From contig CALYRV010000024.1 of the NCBI GenBank assembly GCA_945483525.1, forward strand, positions 1 through 18,687: a DNA stretch of 18,687 bases, in the 5' to 3' direction. This DNA comes from an uncultured Verrucomicrobiota bacterium (GTDB lineage Bacteria; Verrucomicrobiota; Kiritimatiellia; RFP12; UBA1067). Each line of letters starts with the position of its first letter. Position 1 is the first letter of the stretch. Both the position numbers and the translations under genes were made by a program. The notes under the pieces are model-generated. The model was not told the DNA's origin. It searched no databases and worked only from the letters and a program-made list of their open reading frames with translations. This document shows positions 1 through 8,235 of the stretch, one piece after another.

Positions 1-275
1 TCGCCCCGGCTCGAAAACCTTGCGTGCATCAATTCAAAAAAGTGGGATAAGGGTGGCTACAGCCAGATTCTCCGGTGCTTTGCCAGAGTGAACGCGACCT
101 TAGATTTTGTTTAGTTGGTCAAAGTGGGAAAAGCATAGGTTGATTGGGTCTTTCGTTTACTTTGGCAATAACTGCGGCTTCGGGAGGGAAGCTCGTCCCG
201 GTCAACGCTCGGCCTCATGAGTTCGCGCATTCGGCAAGACGAGCTTCCCGAACGAGGACGGACAGGAAAATTAGC
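1..275. other. Non-coding left edge, no supported gene
   Basis: This stretch lies downstream of the last gene of the efflux operon. No open frame here has a recognisable family signature. A short plus-strand frame beginning at 144 runs into the antisense of the TetR gene and has no convincing ribosome site. The stretch holds a 12-bp perfect inverted repeat (186-249), described separately, and a run of six A at 38-43. I looked for an intrinsic terminator for the leftward operon and did not find a convincing G+C stem followed by a T-run. Confidence 0.6.
186..249. repeat. Inverted repeat, REP/MITE-like palindromic element
   Basis: GGGAAGCTCGTC at 186-197 is repeated as its exact reverse complement GACGAGCTTCCC at 238-249, with a 40-base central segment between the arms. 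Outside the arms the match continues only imperfectly (TTCGGG on the left against CCCGAA on the right, with a small insertion). The position just past the last gene of an operon suits a dispersed extragenic palindrome or a small non-autonomous element. It lacks an adjacent T-run, so it is not a canonical intrinsic terminator. Whether other copies exist in the genome cannot be seen here. Confidence 0.55.
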
Positions 276-875
276 TTATTTCCAATTGGAAATAGCATGA
301 ATTATATCGGAAAAACGGACTTTTGCCGCCTCAGCATTACGCTCGGTATTCAAAACAATCCGCATGGCGCAAGACTCAAATTCAGCATAAATGGCATCAG
401 ATGTTCTATCTTCCAGCAGAATCTCAGGGAACTCACCTGCCTTCTTACCATGAGAAACGAGTAATTTAATCGCATTACGGGTTCCGTATGTATATTCCGC
501 AATACCGGCACTCATATCGGCACCAGTACGAACCATCCCTACCACGAAATCGAAAACGGCGATCACAAACTCACGATGCGCAAACATCTCATCAGCAACA
601 GCATGACAGATGCCGATAAGTTTCTCGCTTGCAGACGCGCGAGACGCCATGATCTTCGTACAACGCCCCTCAATGATATCCACCACCTGCTGGATTGAGG
701 CATCCAGCACCTCACGCTTGGAACAGAAATATCTATAAAGAACAGTGCGGGAGACACCCGCCGCTGCCGCAATCATAATCAGCGAGACATTATCATATCC
801 GACTTGCGAAAAGAGACGAAGAGCCTTAGCAGCAATCTCCTTCTTACGCTGCTCGTGATCAACCTTCCTTGCCAT
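276..875 (-). CDS. TetR/AcrR-family transcriptional regulator (last gene of efflux operon)
   Basis: This is a 199-residue one-component DNA-binding regulator. The N-terminal TetR helix-turn-helix is clear: residues about 10-55 contain a 'RLFSQVGYDNVSL' segment, then 'AAAAGVSRTVLYRYF', the recognition helix and its Tyr-Arg-Tyr-Phe end. The C-terminal ligand-binding half is helical and not assignable to a ligand. I chose the ATG at 875 rather than a TTG at 890 because GAGGAG lies 7 bases upstream of the ATG and because MARK starts are common in this family. The gene overlaps the 3' end of the FkbH-like gene by 17 bp, so it is probably co-transcribed with, and translationally coupled to, the efflux operon. 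It could regulate that operon or a distant target. It is a second TetR protein in the same unit and is only distantly like the first (8236-8853). Confidence 0.9.
   Translation of the reverse strand: MARKVDHEQRKKEIAAKALRLFSQVGYDNVSLIMIAAAAGVSRTVLYRYFCSKREVLDASIQQVVDIIEGRCTKIMASRASASEKLIGICHAVADEMFAHREFVIAVFDFVVGMVRTGADMSAGIAEYTYGTRNAIKLLVSHGKKAGEFPEILLEDRTSDAIYAEFESCAMRIVLNTERNAEAAKVRFSDIIHAISNWK
277..294. other. Perfect 18-bp palindrome over the TetR stop codon
   Basis: TATTTCCAATTGGAAATA is perfectly self-complementary with no spacer. It covers the last Trp-Lys codons and most of the TAA stop codon (276-278) of the TetR gene. A palindrome without a loop is a poor RNA hairpin but a natural site for a dimeric DNA-binding protein. 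A function is not shown by the sequence. Confidence 0.4.
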
Positions 876-2199
876 TACCAATCTCCTCAAAATATGTTTT
901 CATCCCAACACCTTTTGCAACATGCCCCACAAATTCAGCTGCTGGCGCGTTCTTCGCTGTAGGAACGAAATCCACTGAAGGCCGACACCCCACACGACGG
1001 GAAACCCATTCATACATGAAACATTCGAGAGTACGCCCCATAGCCCTGCAACTAATCACGAAATCCGAAATCCGCCGCCCATCCTTATCAATTATAACAT
1101 AACCAACTATTCCCTGCTCGCCGAACTTATCTCCCGCTCTGAAGATAAAAACCCTCGCCGTACCACAACCAGTTCCCGCCTCCACTAGATTCTCGAACTC
1201 TTCCCTGGACCGCCTAATGGTTGTGCAATTGAACTGATTGGTCTTGCCAGCCATCTGTGCAAGACGATCAAGATCACGTGCTTCCGCCGGCCGCGCCTCC
1301 ACCCAGAGTCCGAGTGAGCCGAGATATTCGTCCTTATTCCGCGGCAGGGATGACGCGTCAACGATTCTGCGCCGATAGTCCGCCGCCCGCAGCCTGTCCT
1401 CCTCGGTCTTGCCGACATCAGCGAAAAAATACTCCCTGAGCCGCCGGACAAGCTGTTTCTCATGCCTCACCGATTCCCCATTCCCAATTCCCAATTCCCA
1501 ATCCCCCTTCCATCCGTTCCACGGCGCCACCACAACCTCAGGCAGGTGAGCCTTCATCTGCGCACGCTCATGTGGGTTGTCATCGACGAAGACGACGGAA
1601 TCGAGTCCGAGATTCAGTTCACGACAGACCTCGATCAGATTGCCGGCTTTAGGTTCCCAGTTAACGCGGCTGGCGGCAAACAAAGAATGAAGAATGGAAA
1701 ACGAAGATTCGCGGCAGGCCAGTTTCGCTATAGAGCCGGGATCATTCTTGGAGAGCAGCACGAGAACGACTCCGTCATCGGCGAGTGCCTTTAGCCCCTT
1801 CAAGAACTCTTCGCAAAGCACCAACGCATCCGGCCCATCCTCACTTAAAATTCCATGCCAAAGCGTATTATCCGCATCCACGGCGAGAATCTTTGGGGGC
1901 TGAACAGCAATTGAACGGGAGTTGGACGAGAGTCTGGTGGGAGTTGTGCGGGAAGCGATGAACCAGCCGAACTCCTCAACAATCGCCTCGATGCCGACGA
2001 GTGAATACGGACACCCAGCAAGTTTCTCCATGCGCGGATCATAAAAACCCGGCGTCTCTTCGGCCAAAAGCCGTTCATGCGACGTCACGTCGTAGATAAC
2101 ATCTGGAACGTCTCCAGGAGCGGCGACGCCGTACCCCGCTCTCGCGAAGTACGGCGCAATCAGCTCAAGCTGAACGGGACCTGTCAGCGCGACTTTCAC
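859..2199 (-). CDS. FkbH-like HAD-superfamily (subfamily IIIC) protein with C-terminal GNAT-like domain
   Basis: This 446-residue protein resembles FkbH-type enzymes, which in characterised pathways load a glyceryl unit from 1,3-bisphosphoglycerate onto an acyl carrier protein. All HAD motifs are visible: DADNT (Asp108, Asp110), SKND (150-153), Lys184 in VNWEPK and VFVDDNP (Asp206/207). The second half (about 296-440) has the usual 'KTNQFNCTT' region of the GNAT-like domain. Only about 100 residues precede the HAD domain, so the longer N-terminal region of many relatives is reduced. A GTG start at 2199 forms a GTGA overlap with the stop of the outer-membrane factor gene, implying translational coupling. 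Residues about 232-242 (WELGIGNGE) are encoded by a 7-bp repeat array, where relatives have a short loop. No acyl carrier protein or polyketide gene is in the window, so the substrate is unknown. Confidence 0.88.
   Translation of the reverse strand: MKVALTGPVQLELIAPYFARAGYGVAAPGDVPDVIYDVTSHERLLAEETPGFYDPRMEKLAGCPYSLVGIEAIVEEFGWFIASRTTPTRLSSNSRSIAVQPPKILAVDADNTLWHGILSEDGPDALVLCEEFLKGLKALADDGVVLVLLSKNDPGSIAKLACRESSFSILHSLFAASRVNWEPKAGNLIEVCRELNLGLDSVVFVDDNPHERAQMKAHLPEVVVAPWNGWKGDWELGIGNGESVRHEKQLVRRLREYFFADVGKTEEDRLRAADYRRRIVDASSLPRNKDEYLGSLGLWVEARPAEARDLDRLAQMAGKTNQFNCTTIRRSREEFENLVEAGTGCGTARVFIFRAGDKFGEQGIVGYVIIDKDGRRISDFVISCRAMGRTLECFMYEWVSRRVGCRPSVDFVPTAKNAPAAEFVGHVAKGVGMKTYFEEIGNGKEG
883..888 (-). 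promoter_or_regulatory. Shine-Dalgarno GAGGAG that decides the TetR start
   Basis: On the minus strand GAGGAG ends 7 bases before the ATG at 875 and lies inside the last codons of the FkbH-like gene. It overlaps the alternative TTG start region at 890, which has no such site, so it supports the 875 start. Confidence 0.75.
1473..1507. repeat. 7-bp tandem repeat array (ATTCCCA family) in frame in the FkbH-like gene
   Basis: There are five consecutive 7-mers: ATTCCCC, ATTCCCA three times, and ATCCCCC. On the coding strand the unit is TGGGAAT, read as Trp-Glu-Leu-Gly-Ile-Gly-Asn across frames. It sits between the HAD domain and the C-terminal domain, where it does not break the reading frame. 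Confidence 0.85.
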
Positions 2200-3692
2200 T
2201 GTTCGCTCGAGAGTCCGCCTCCAAGAGCCTTATAGAGATCAATGAGATCAACGGTAATCTGTCCTCGGGAAATGACGAGCTGTTCGGCGAACTGCAGCAA
2301 CGAACGCTGCGCATCAAGGACGTTATTGAAGTCCTTGAGTCCGTTCTTGTACAGGTCTTGCGAAATCGACACTGCGTCCTGCGCCGACTTAACCGCCGCC
2401 TGCAACGACTGATAGCGATGATATTCCTGCGTATACGCCGAATAAGCGTCACGCACTCCGACATAGGCGTTATCAACCGCGAGTTCATAGGCAAGCGCAG
2501 CCTCACGAGCAGAAGCCTCGGTCGCCTTGACATTCGCATAAATGGCTCCGCCCTGGAGAATCGGCCAACTGACGGATGGTCCCAGAGAAGCAATGAACGA
2601 ATCGGCGGTAAAGAGCCTTGTGCGCTTATTGTTCTGAAAGCCAACGCTTCCGGTGATGAACAACCTCGGGAACCACTGCGCCTTGGCCACACCGATCTGT
2701 GCAGTTACTGCCGCCAGCTTACGTTCGGCGACTTTCACATCAGGACGCGAGCGAATCCAGTCAAGCGGTAGCTCGCCAATCCTCTGCGGAGCCAGGAGCC
2801 AATCTCGATCATCCGGAAGCGCCTCAAGCGCTTCATCCAGGGCGCCTGGACGTTCACCAGCGAGGATAGCGATAGCATTCTTAAGCGCCTCCTCTTGCGC
2901 GAGCATCGGAGGAATACCGGCACGCGTCTGCTCGACGACGTACGCACACTGATTAACGGCAAGTTCGTCACCGATGCCAGAATCGAAACGAGACTTCAGG
3001 ATCTCGTATGTCTCACTCTGGAGCTTAAGGTTACGGCGCGCGACCGCAAGTCGCGCCTGTGTAGTCCGGAGATTAATATACTGCTGTCCGATCTGAGTCG
3101 TAAGCGCAAGCCACGCGTCCGCCACCGTCCAACCGGCGGCCTCCGCCTGCGCTATCGACGCCTCCGTAAGACGACGACTACCGCCAAAGATATCAATCTC
3201 CCAAGTACCATCCAATGTAACCTGCTGGGCGTTGATTGCAGAAAAGTTCTTGCCAAAGGCCGATCCGGTCGGCGTATGCTTGCCATACCAATTGCGATTC
3301 CATGCGCCATTAGCGGTGAACTTCGGCATAAACGCAGCATAACTGCCAAGAAGTTCCCACTGAGCCTTATTCAATCGTTCCTGGGCCATTCGGAAGGACA
3401 GGTTATTGGTGACAGCTCCCTCAACAAGCCGTTCAAGCAGAGGATCATCGAATCGCTTCCACCACTTGCACATCACGTCGTCGGAGATGACGACACGGAC
3501 ATCGTTATTGGAGTCCGCCGCCTTATATTCGCAAGTGTCGGTGTAATTGGTGGTGGGGAGTCCGGCATCAGGGAGGAAATACCTAGACTCCTTAAGCTCT
3601 GGCTCCTCGTAGGACGGGCCCACAGACGGAATCCACGAGACACAGCCAGTGAATGCGGCAAAGGACGCGATAATCGGATACTTGAGTTTCAT
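2196..3692 (-). CDS. RND efflux outer-membrane factor, NodT/OprM-type lipoprotein
   Basis: This 498-residue outer-membrane channel component would form the TolC-like trimeric exit duct of the adjacent pump. The N-terminus is a lipoprotein signal with FTGC and the acylated Cys at position 17, then 'VGPSYEEPE', typical of the NodT/OprM class. Two repeated OEP halves follow, visible as paired long helical segments (for example 'LTTQIGQQYINLRTTQARLAVARRNL' split across residues about 197-222, and the matching 'LAYELAVDNAYVGVRDAYSAY' region near the C-terminus). 'WEIDIFGG' and 'SRPDVKVAERKLAAVTAQIGVAKAQWFP' segments are family hallmarks. The start ATG shares one base with the RND gene's stop (TGATG), and the gene's own stop overlaps the FkbH-like start. 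It is confidently the third pump component; the exported substrate is not predictable. Confidence 0.96.
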   Translation of the reverse strand: MKLKYPIIASFAAFTGCVSWIPSVGPSYEEPELKESRYFLPDAGLPTTNYTDTCEYKAADSNNDVRVVISDDVMCKWWKRFDDPLLERLVEGAVTNNLSFRMAQERLNKAQWELLGSYAAFMPKFTANGAWNRNWYGKHTPTGSAFGKNFSAINAQQVTLDGTWEIDIFGGSRRLTEASIAQAEAAGWTVADAWLALTTQIGQQYINLRTTQARLAVARRNLKLQSETYEILKSRFDSGIGDELAVNQCAYVVEQTRAGIPPMLAQEEALKNAIAILAGERPGALDEALEALPDDRDWLLAPQRIGELPLDWIRSRPDVKVAERKLAAVTAQIGVAKAQWFPRLFITGSVGFQNNKRTRLFTADSFIASLGPSVSWPILQGGAIYANVKATEASAREAALAYELAVDNAYVGVRDAYSAYTQEYHRYQSLQAAVKSAQDAVSISQDLYKNGLKDFNNVLDAQRSLLQFAEQLVISRGQITVDLIDLYKALGGGLSSEQ

Positions 3693-6600
3693 CAGTTGGC
3701 CTTTCTCGAATTAAGTTCACGACGGCGTTGCGCAGTCGTGCCGACATACGCAAAGAATCGCTTGGCGTTCTCGCGCCAGGTCTGGAACAGCGCGTAGAGC
3801 CCTGGCACCAACAGAATGCCGAACGCGACAGACGCGAACATACCCCAGAACTCGGTCGTGCCGAGATGGTTTCGACTTGCCGCGCCGGCACCGGTCGCGA
3901 TCATCATCGGAAGCGTGCCGAGTAGTGTCGTGAGCGCGGTCATCAGCAATGCACGCAACCGTTCGCCCGCCGCACTGCCCGCCGCATCAACGATGGATGC
4001 CCCTTCCTTCTCGTGCTTGTCCTTGGCGAACTCGACAATCAGGATGGCGTTCTTCGAGGCGAGCCCCACCAGCAGGACGAGTCCGAGCTGCGCGTAGACG
4101 GACAGCGAAAACGGTGCCCCGGTGGTAAGAATACCCCAGTAGCGAAGCCCCAGGAGAGCACCGAGAACGGCAACGAAGATCGAGAGCATCACGGGAAGCG
4201 GAATCGTCCAGCTTTCGTACTGCGCCACAAGGAAGAGATAGCCGAAGATGACCGCGAGGAGGATCAGCGGCGCAGCCGTGCCCTCGTTACGGGCCTCCTG
4301 ATAGGAGATATCCGTCCAGGAGATGTCAAAGCCCTCGGGGAGCTCGTCCTTGCAGAGCTTCCGGATCTCCTGCATCATCGTGCCGGAGGCGACGCCAGGC
4401 AAGGGGATGACGGTCACCATCGCGCCGAGGTACTTGTCGCGGGTGGCGACGGTCCGCGGACCAAGCTCGCGAGTCATCGTGCCAAGAGAACCGATCGGCA
4501 CCATCGCGCCGGTCTCGCTACGGACGAACAGGCGGGCCACGTCATCTGGTGTCGCGCGGCCGGAGAAGTCGGACTGCACCATCACGCGGTTTACCTGCGT
4601 TCCGAGATTGACGTCGTTCACGTAGCGCGAACCGAGGTAGTTCTGCATCGTGGAATACACCGTAGCGACCGGCACCTTGAGCATCTCGGCCTTCACGCGG
4701 TCGAGGTTGAAGTAGAGCTTCGGCGTCTTCGCGTTGAAGCCAGACATCGCGACCATCACGTCCTGGCGCTGGTTGAGCTTCATCAGCAGGTTGCCCAGCA
4801 CGGCATCGACCTTCATCGGATCGGTATCCACCTTGTTTAGCACGTGGAAACAGATGCCGTTCGCCACGCCGAGACCGGGGATGGCCGGCGGCGTGAAGAC
4901 GCTCCAGACAGGCTCTGGGATCGCCTGCAGCTTCCCCTGGATGCGCTTCACCATCTGCAGGGCGTGTTGCTCGGGATTCCGGCGCTCAGACCAGTCGGTG
5001 AGGTCGATCATCATGAAGCAGAGGTTCTCACCGCGACCGCCCATCAGCGAAAAGCCGGTGATCGTAAGGACGCAGCGGACCTCGGGGATACTGCGTAGCA
5101 GCTCCACCGCGCGCAGCGAGACGTCGCGCGTACGGTCGCGGGCGGTGCCCTCGGGCATCTCCAGCTGGGCGAACACTACGTGCTGGTCCTCGTCAGGCAG
5201 GAAGCTCGTCTCGGTCTGCATGAAGAACTGGACGGTCAGCATGATCACCAGCACCAGCAGCATCGCCGTAAGGAAGAGCCGCGAGGCGAGCCACTTGGCG
5301 CAGCCGACGAAGAAGCCCTTGAAGGAGGTAATCATCGAGTTGAACCACGCGAACGGTCCGTGTAGGAACGGACGCGCCTCGTGAAGCAGTAGCGAGCAGA
5401 GCGCCGGGGCTAGCGTCAGCGCACAGAGCGTCGAGAAGCACACCGCCGCAGACAGCGTGATCGAGAACTGCTGGTAAATACGCCCGGTGATGCCGCTCAT
5501 GAAGCCCACCGGCACGAAGATTCCGAGTAGTACGAGCGTCGTCGCGATGACGGCCGAGGTGACGTCGCTCATCGCCTGGATCGTCGCCTCCTTCGCGTTG
5601 TAACCGCGGGTCTCAATCAAGTACTGCACGCGTTCGACCACGACAATGCAGTCGTCGACCACCACGCCGATCGAAAGGACGAGGCCGAAGAGGGTCAGCA
5701 GGTTGATGGAGTAGCCGAGCGCGGCCATCAGGATGAAGGTCGCGCAGATCGACACCGGAATCGTCAGACACGGGATCAACGTCGCGCGCCAGTCCTGAAG
5801 GAAGAGATAGCAGACGAATACGACGAGGCCGAAGGTAATGAGCAACGTCATCACGATCTCCTTGATGCACATACGCACATAGTCTGTCGCATCGTAAGGA
5901 GTGGTCCACTTGAGGTCCTCGGGGAAGCCCTTCTCGAGTTCGCGCATCACATCATACACCTCGTTCATCGTCGCGATGGCATTCGCGCCCGGCTTCTGAG
6001 CCAAGCCAATCGACACCGCGCTCTTGCCATCGAACTGGCTGGTGAACATGTAGTTCTCCTCTCCGACCTCGGTGCGGGCGACATCCCTGAGCCGCACCAT
6101 GCCGCCCTTTTCGTCACGGCGCACGACGATATCTTCGAACTCCTTGACGCTCATTAGGCGCCCCTTGGAGATCAATGTGACCGTCTTCGCACCGTGCTCG
6201 GCGACGGGGCTCGCACCGATCTTGCCGATCGAGGCCTGCACATTCTGCTTCGAGACTGCCGCAATCACCTCTTCGGAGTTCATCCCCTGCGCCGCCATGC
6301 GCTCGGGATCGAGCCACACGCGAATCGCCAGACGCGGTCCGTAAATCGTCGCCTCACCGACGCCCGGGATTCGCAGGAGCACCGGCTGCACGTTGCCGTA
6401 GAGGTAGTCGGAGATCTGCTGACGGGTCATAGTGCCCTTCGGGGAATGGAAACAGATGAATCCGAGCTGATCCTCGCTCTGCGCACGGATCTTCCGCCCG
6501 AGCTGAGTGACCTCAGTCGGCAGCTTAGCCTCGGCCTCGGCGACGCGGTTCTGAACCTTCACCATGTCCATATCGCGGTCGGACTCGACCTCGAAGCTGA

Positions 6601-6916
6601 CTGTCAGCTCGTAGCTGCCGTCATCGGAACACTCACCGGTCATGTAAAGCATGTCGTCGACGCCGTTCACCGAATCCTCAACCGGCATCGCGACCGAATT
6701 CATAACCGCCGAAGCATTAGCGCCATAGTAGTTGTACGTCACGCTGATGGTCGGCGGCGTAAGCCGCGGATATTGCGAAATCGGCAACGTGAAGATGGAC
6801 ATCACGCCAGCGATCGCGAGCACGATCGCGATCACCATCGCGAAGCGCGGACGCTCAACGAAGATCCTGGAAAACGGCTTCAACGCGTCAACCGCCGCCC
6901 TGATTCCTAGTTTCAT
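3692..6916 (-). CDS. RND multidrug efflux inner-membrane transporter (AcrB/MexB, HAE1 class)
   Basis: This 1074-residue proton-driven pump, near the normal 1030-1060 length of the family, would form the inner-membrane trimer of the tripartite complex. TM1 is at about residues 25-45, followed by 'SQYPRLTPPTISV' and the porter domain. The proton-relay aspartates are present as Asp421-Asp422 in 'GVVVDDCIVVVERV', and the essential lysine is Lys955 in 'GLASKNAILIVEFAKD'. The second large periplasmic loop (about 565-880) and the final TM bundle are intact. GAGGTGA (6924-6930) is a strong ribosome site for the ATG at 6916. It follows the adaptor gene by 52 bp and couples to the outer-membrane factor through TGATG. 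The architecture fits the drug/hydrophobe (HAE1) class rather than heavy-metal pumps. Confidence 0.98.
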   Translation of the reverse strand: MKLGIRAAVDALKPFSRIFVERPRFAMVIAIVLAIAGVMSIFTLPISQYPRLTPPTISVTYNYYGANASAVMNSVAMPVEDSVNGVDDMLYMTGECSDDGSYELTVSFEVESDRDMDMVKVQNRVAEAEAKLPTEVTQLGRKIRAQSEDQLGFICFHSPKGTMTRQQISDYLYGNVQPVLLRIPGVGEATIYGPRLAIRVWLDPERMAAQGMNSEEVIAAVSKQNVQASIGKIGASPVAEHGAKTVTLISKGRLMSVKEFEDIVVRRDEKGGMVRLRDVARTEVGEENYMFTSQFDGKSAVSIGLAQKPGANAIATMNEVYDVMRELEKGFPEDLKWTTPYDATDYVRMCIKEIVMTLLITFGLVVFVCYLFLQDWRATLIPCLTIPVSICATFILMAALGYSINLLTLFGLVLSIGVVVDDCIVVVERVQYLIETRGYNAKEATIQAMSDVTSAVIATTLVLLGIFVPVGFMSGITGRIYQQFSITLSAAVCFSTLCALTLAPALCSLLLHEARPFLHGPFAWFNSMITSFKGFFVGCAKWLASRLFLTAMLLVLVIMLTVQFFMQTETSFLPDEDQHVVFAQLEMPEGTARDRTRDVSLRAVELLRSIPEVRCVLTITGFSLMGGRGENLCFMMIDLTDWSERRNPEQHALQMVKRIQGKLQAIPEPVWSVFTPPAIPGLGVANGICFHVLNKVDTDPMKVDAVLGNLLMKLNQRQDVMVAMSGFNAKTPKLYFNLDRVKAEMLKVPVATVYSTMQNYLGSRYVNDVNLGTQVNRVMVQSDFSGRATPDDVARLFVRSETGAMVPIGSLGTMTRELGPRTVATRDKYLGAMVTVIPLPGVASGTMMQEIRKLCKDELPEGFDISWTDISYQEARNEGTAAPLILLAVIFGYLFLVAQYESWTIPLPVMLSIFVAVLGALLGLRYWGILTTGAPFSLSVYAQLGLVLLVGLASKNAILIVEFAKDKHEKEGASIVDAAGSAAGERLRALLMTALTTLLGTLPMMIATGAGAASRNHLGTTEFWGMFASVAFGILLVPGLYALFQTWRENAKRFFAYVGTTAQRRRELNSRKAN

Positions 6917-6923
6917 ATCTGTA

Positions 6924-6930
6924 TCACCTC
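6924..6930 (-). promoter_or_regulatory. Strong Shine-Dalgarno GAGGTGA of the RND pump gene
   Basis: GAGGTGA ends 7 bases upstream of the ATG at 6916, in the 52-bp gap after the adaptor gene. It is one of the best ribosome sites in the window and contrasts with the transcript-leading genes, which lack one. Confidence 0.8.
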
Positions 6931-6968
6931 AAAAGCTGCTTATCGTCTCCCCAACCACCGTCATGAGT

Positions 6969-8195
6969 TCAATCATCGACCGGCGACTTGAAATTAGGAT
7001 TCAGATCGTCATTATCCGTCGCCTCGGCGACAATCACCTTCATGCCCGGACGGAGCTTGGAGACACCGGAGATAACGACCTTCTCGCCGACCTTCAGCCC
7101 GTTCACCACCGGCGTCCACCCCTCGTAGGACTCGCGGGTAGTGATGACACGCTGATCGACCGTGCCATCCTCCTTGAGCACGAAGACGCCCTGGTTGCCG
7201 CCGGCGAGGTTGACGACCGCCTGCTGCGGCACGCACGCGAGCGGCTTGGGATTGCGACTGTCGGCGAGCAACGTGAGATAGCTGTTAGGAACAAGCAGCC
7301 GGTCCGGATTGGCGAAGCTGAGACGCATGATAATCGTCGCGGTCTCGCGGCTCATCTGGTTGTCGTCGAAATCATAAACACCCTCGTAGCCGTAGACATC
7401 GCCATTCGGCAGCACGAGCCGCGTACGCACCTCGTCATTAACGTTGCGCCCATTGCGCTGGGCCTCGCGCATCTCGACGAAGGCGCGGTCGGTCAGCGGG
7501 AACGTAACGCGGATCGGGTCAACCTGCATGATGTGCGCGAGAGCACCCTTCGAAGGCGCCACGTAATCACCCACATGGGCGGTAGTCTTGCCGATCTGGC
7601 CAGAGATCGGAGCGAAGATCTGCGTCTTCTTGAGGTCGTATTCGGCGACGATGAGGTTCGCCTTCGCCTGCAACACCGCGGCCTTCGAGCGCTCAGCCTC
7701 AGCCTCGGCGTTATCGCGCTCGAGCTGGGTGATGCCGCGCTCGTCCGCCTTCTGCATACGCTCGTAGTAGCGCTCGGCACGGCGCTGCTCGGCCTCAGCC
7801 GCCGCGAGGTCCGCCCGACGCTGGTTCGCAACCGCCTGGTAACGCTCGTCATCCAGCACATAGAGCAGCTGTCCCTCCTTGACGAGATCGCCCTCCTTGA
7901 ACTTGATCTCCCTCACATATCCGTCTACCTGCGGCAGCAGATCGACCTCCTGCACCGCCTCGGCATGCGCCACGTATCGGTTGGGGAGATTGTAGGGCCG
8001 CTGCTCGACGGCACGTACCGCCACCGTCGGATCGGCACCATGCGCCATCATCGCCATCTGAGCTTTCTTCTTGGCCATCATGTAGCCGGTGTAGATGCCA
8101 CAGCCAATCCAACCGCCGGCTACGCAAACTGCAGCCAGGACGGCCGTCGCGACAACCTCACCAACCTTCGACTTGTTCTCGTTTTTCTCGTTCAT
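6969..8195 (-). CDS. RND efflux periplasmic adaptor (membrane fusion protein, AcrA/MexA-type)
   Basis: This 408-residue adaptor would bridge the RND pump and the outer-membrane factor. A single membrane anchor lies at about residues 11-37 ('VVATAVLAAVCVAGGWIGCG'), so it seems to be anchored by a helix rather than a lipid. The split lipoyl/barrel-sandwich domain is at about 75-112 ('VDLLPQVDGYVREIKFKEGDLVKEGQLL') and 188-212 ('TQIFAPISGQIGK'), separated by an alpha-hairpin rich in Ala, Glu and Arg (about 115-185). The beta-barrel and membrane-proximal domains follow. The open frame extends upstream to 8267, but that would overlap the repressor gene. I chose the ATG at 8195 because GGAG lies 9 bases before it; the ATG at 8222 has no ribosome site. 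The gene lies 40 bp after the repressor gene, in the same operon. Confidence 0.95.
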   Translation of the reverse strand: MNEKNENKSKVGEVVATAVLAAVCVAGGWIGCGIYTGYMMAKKKAQMAMMAHGADPTVAVRAVEQRPYNLPNRYVAHAEAVQEVDLLPQVDGYVREIKFKEGDLVKEGQLLYVLDDERYQAVANQRRADLAAAEAEQRRAERYYERMQKADERGITQLERDNAEAEAERSKAAVLQAKANLIVAEYDLKKTQIFAPISGQIGKTTAHVGDYVAPSKGALAHIMQVDPIRVTFPLTDRAFVEMREAQRNGRNVNDEVRTRLVLPNGDVYGYEGVYDFDDNQMSRETATIIMRLSFANPDRLLVPNSYLTLLADSRNPKPLACVPQQAVVNLAGGNQGVFVLKEDGTVDQRVITTRESYEGWTPVVNGLKVGEKVVISGVSKLRPGMKVIVAEATDNDDLNPNFKSPVDD

Positions 8196-8204
8196 TTTCG
8201 TTTT

Positions 8205-8208
8205 CTCC
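8205..8208 (-). promoter_or_regulatory. Shine-Dalgarno GGAG that decides the adaptor start
   Basis: GGAG on the minus strand, 9 bases before the ATG at 8195. The upstream in-frame starts at 8222 and 8267 have no comparable site, and 8267 would lie inside the preceding gene. Confidence 0.7.
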
Positions 8209-8235
8209 AAATTCTCGGTCATCCGCACACCCGCA

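Noticed and set aside
1678..1705. Heptamer array ATTCTTC in the FkbH-like gene (protein FSILHS)
   Set aside because: Only about two units are visible, and the local protein length agrees with my recollection of normal FkbH spacing, so I do not list it as an insertion.
4013..4840. 275-codon plus-strand open frame within the RND gene region
   Set aside because: Shadow of a 1074-residue gene whose motifs are unmistakable; no ribosome site or domain.
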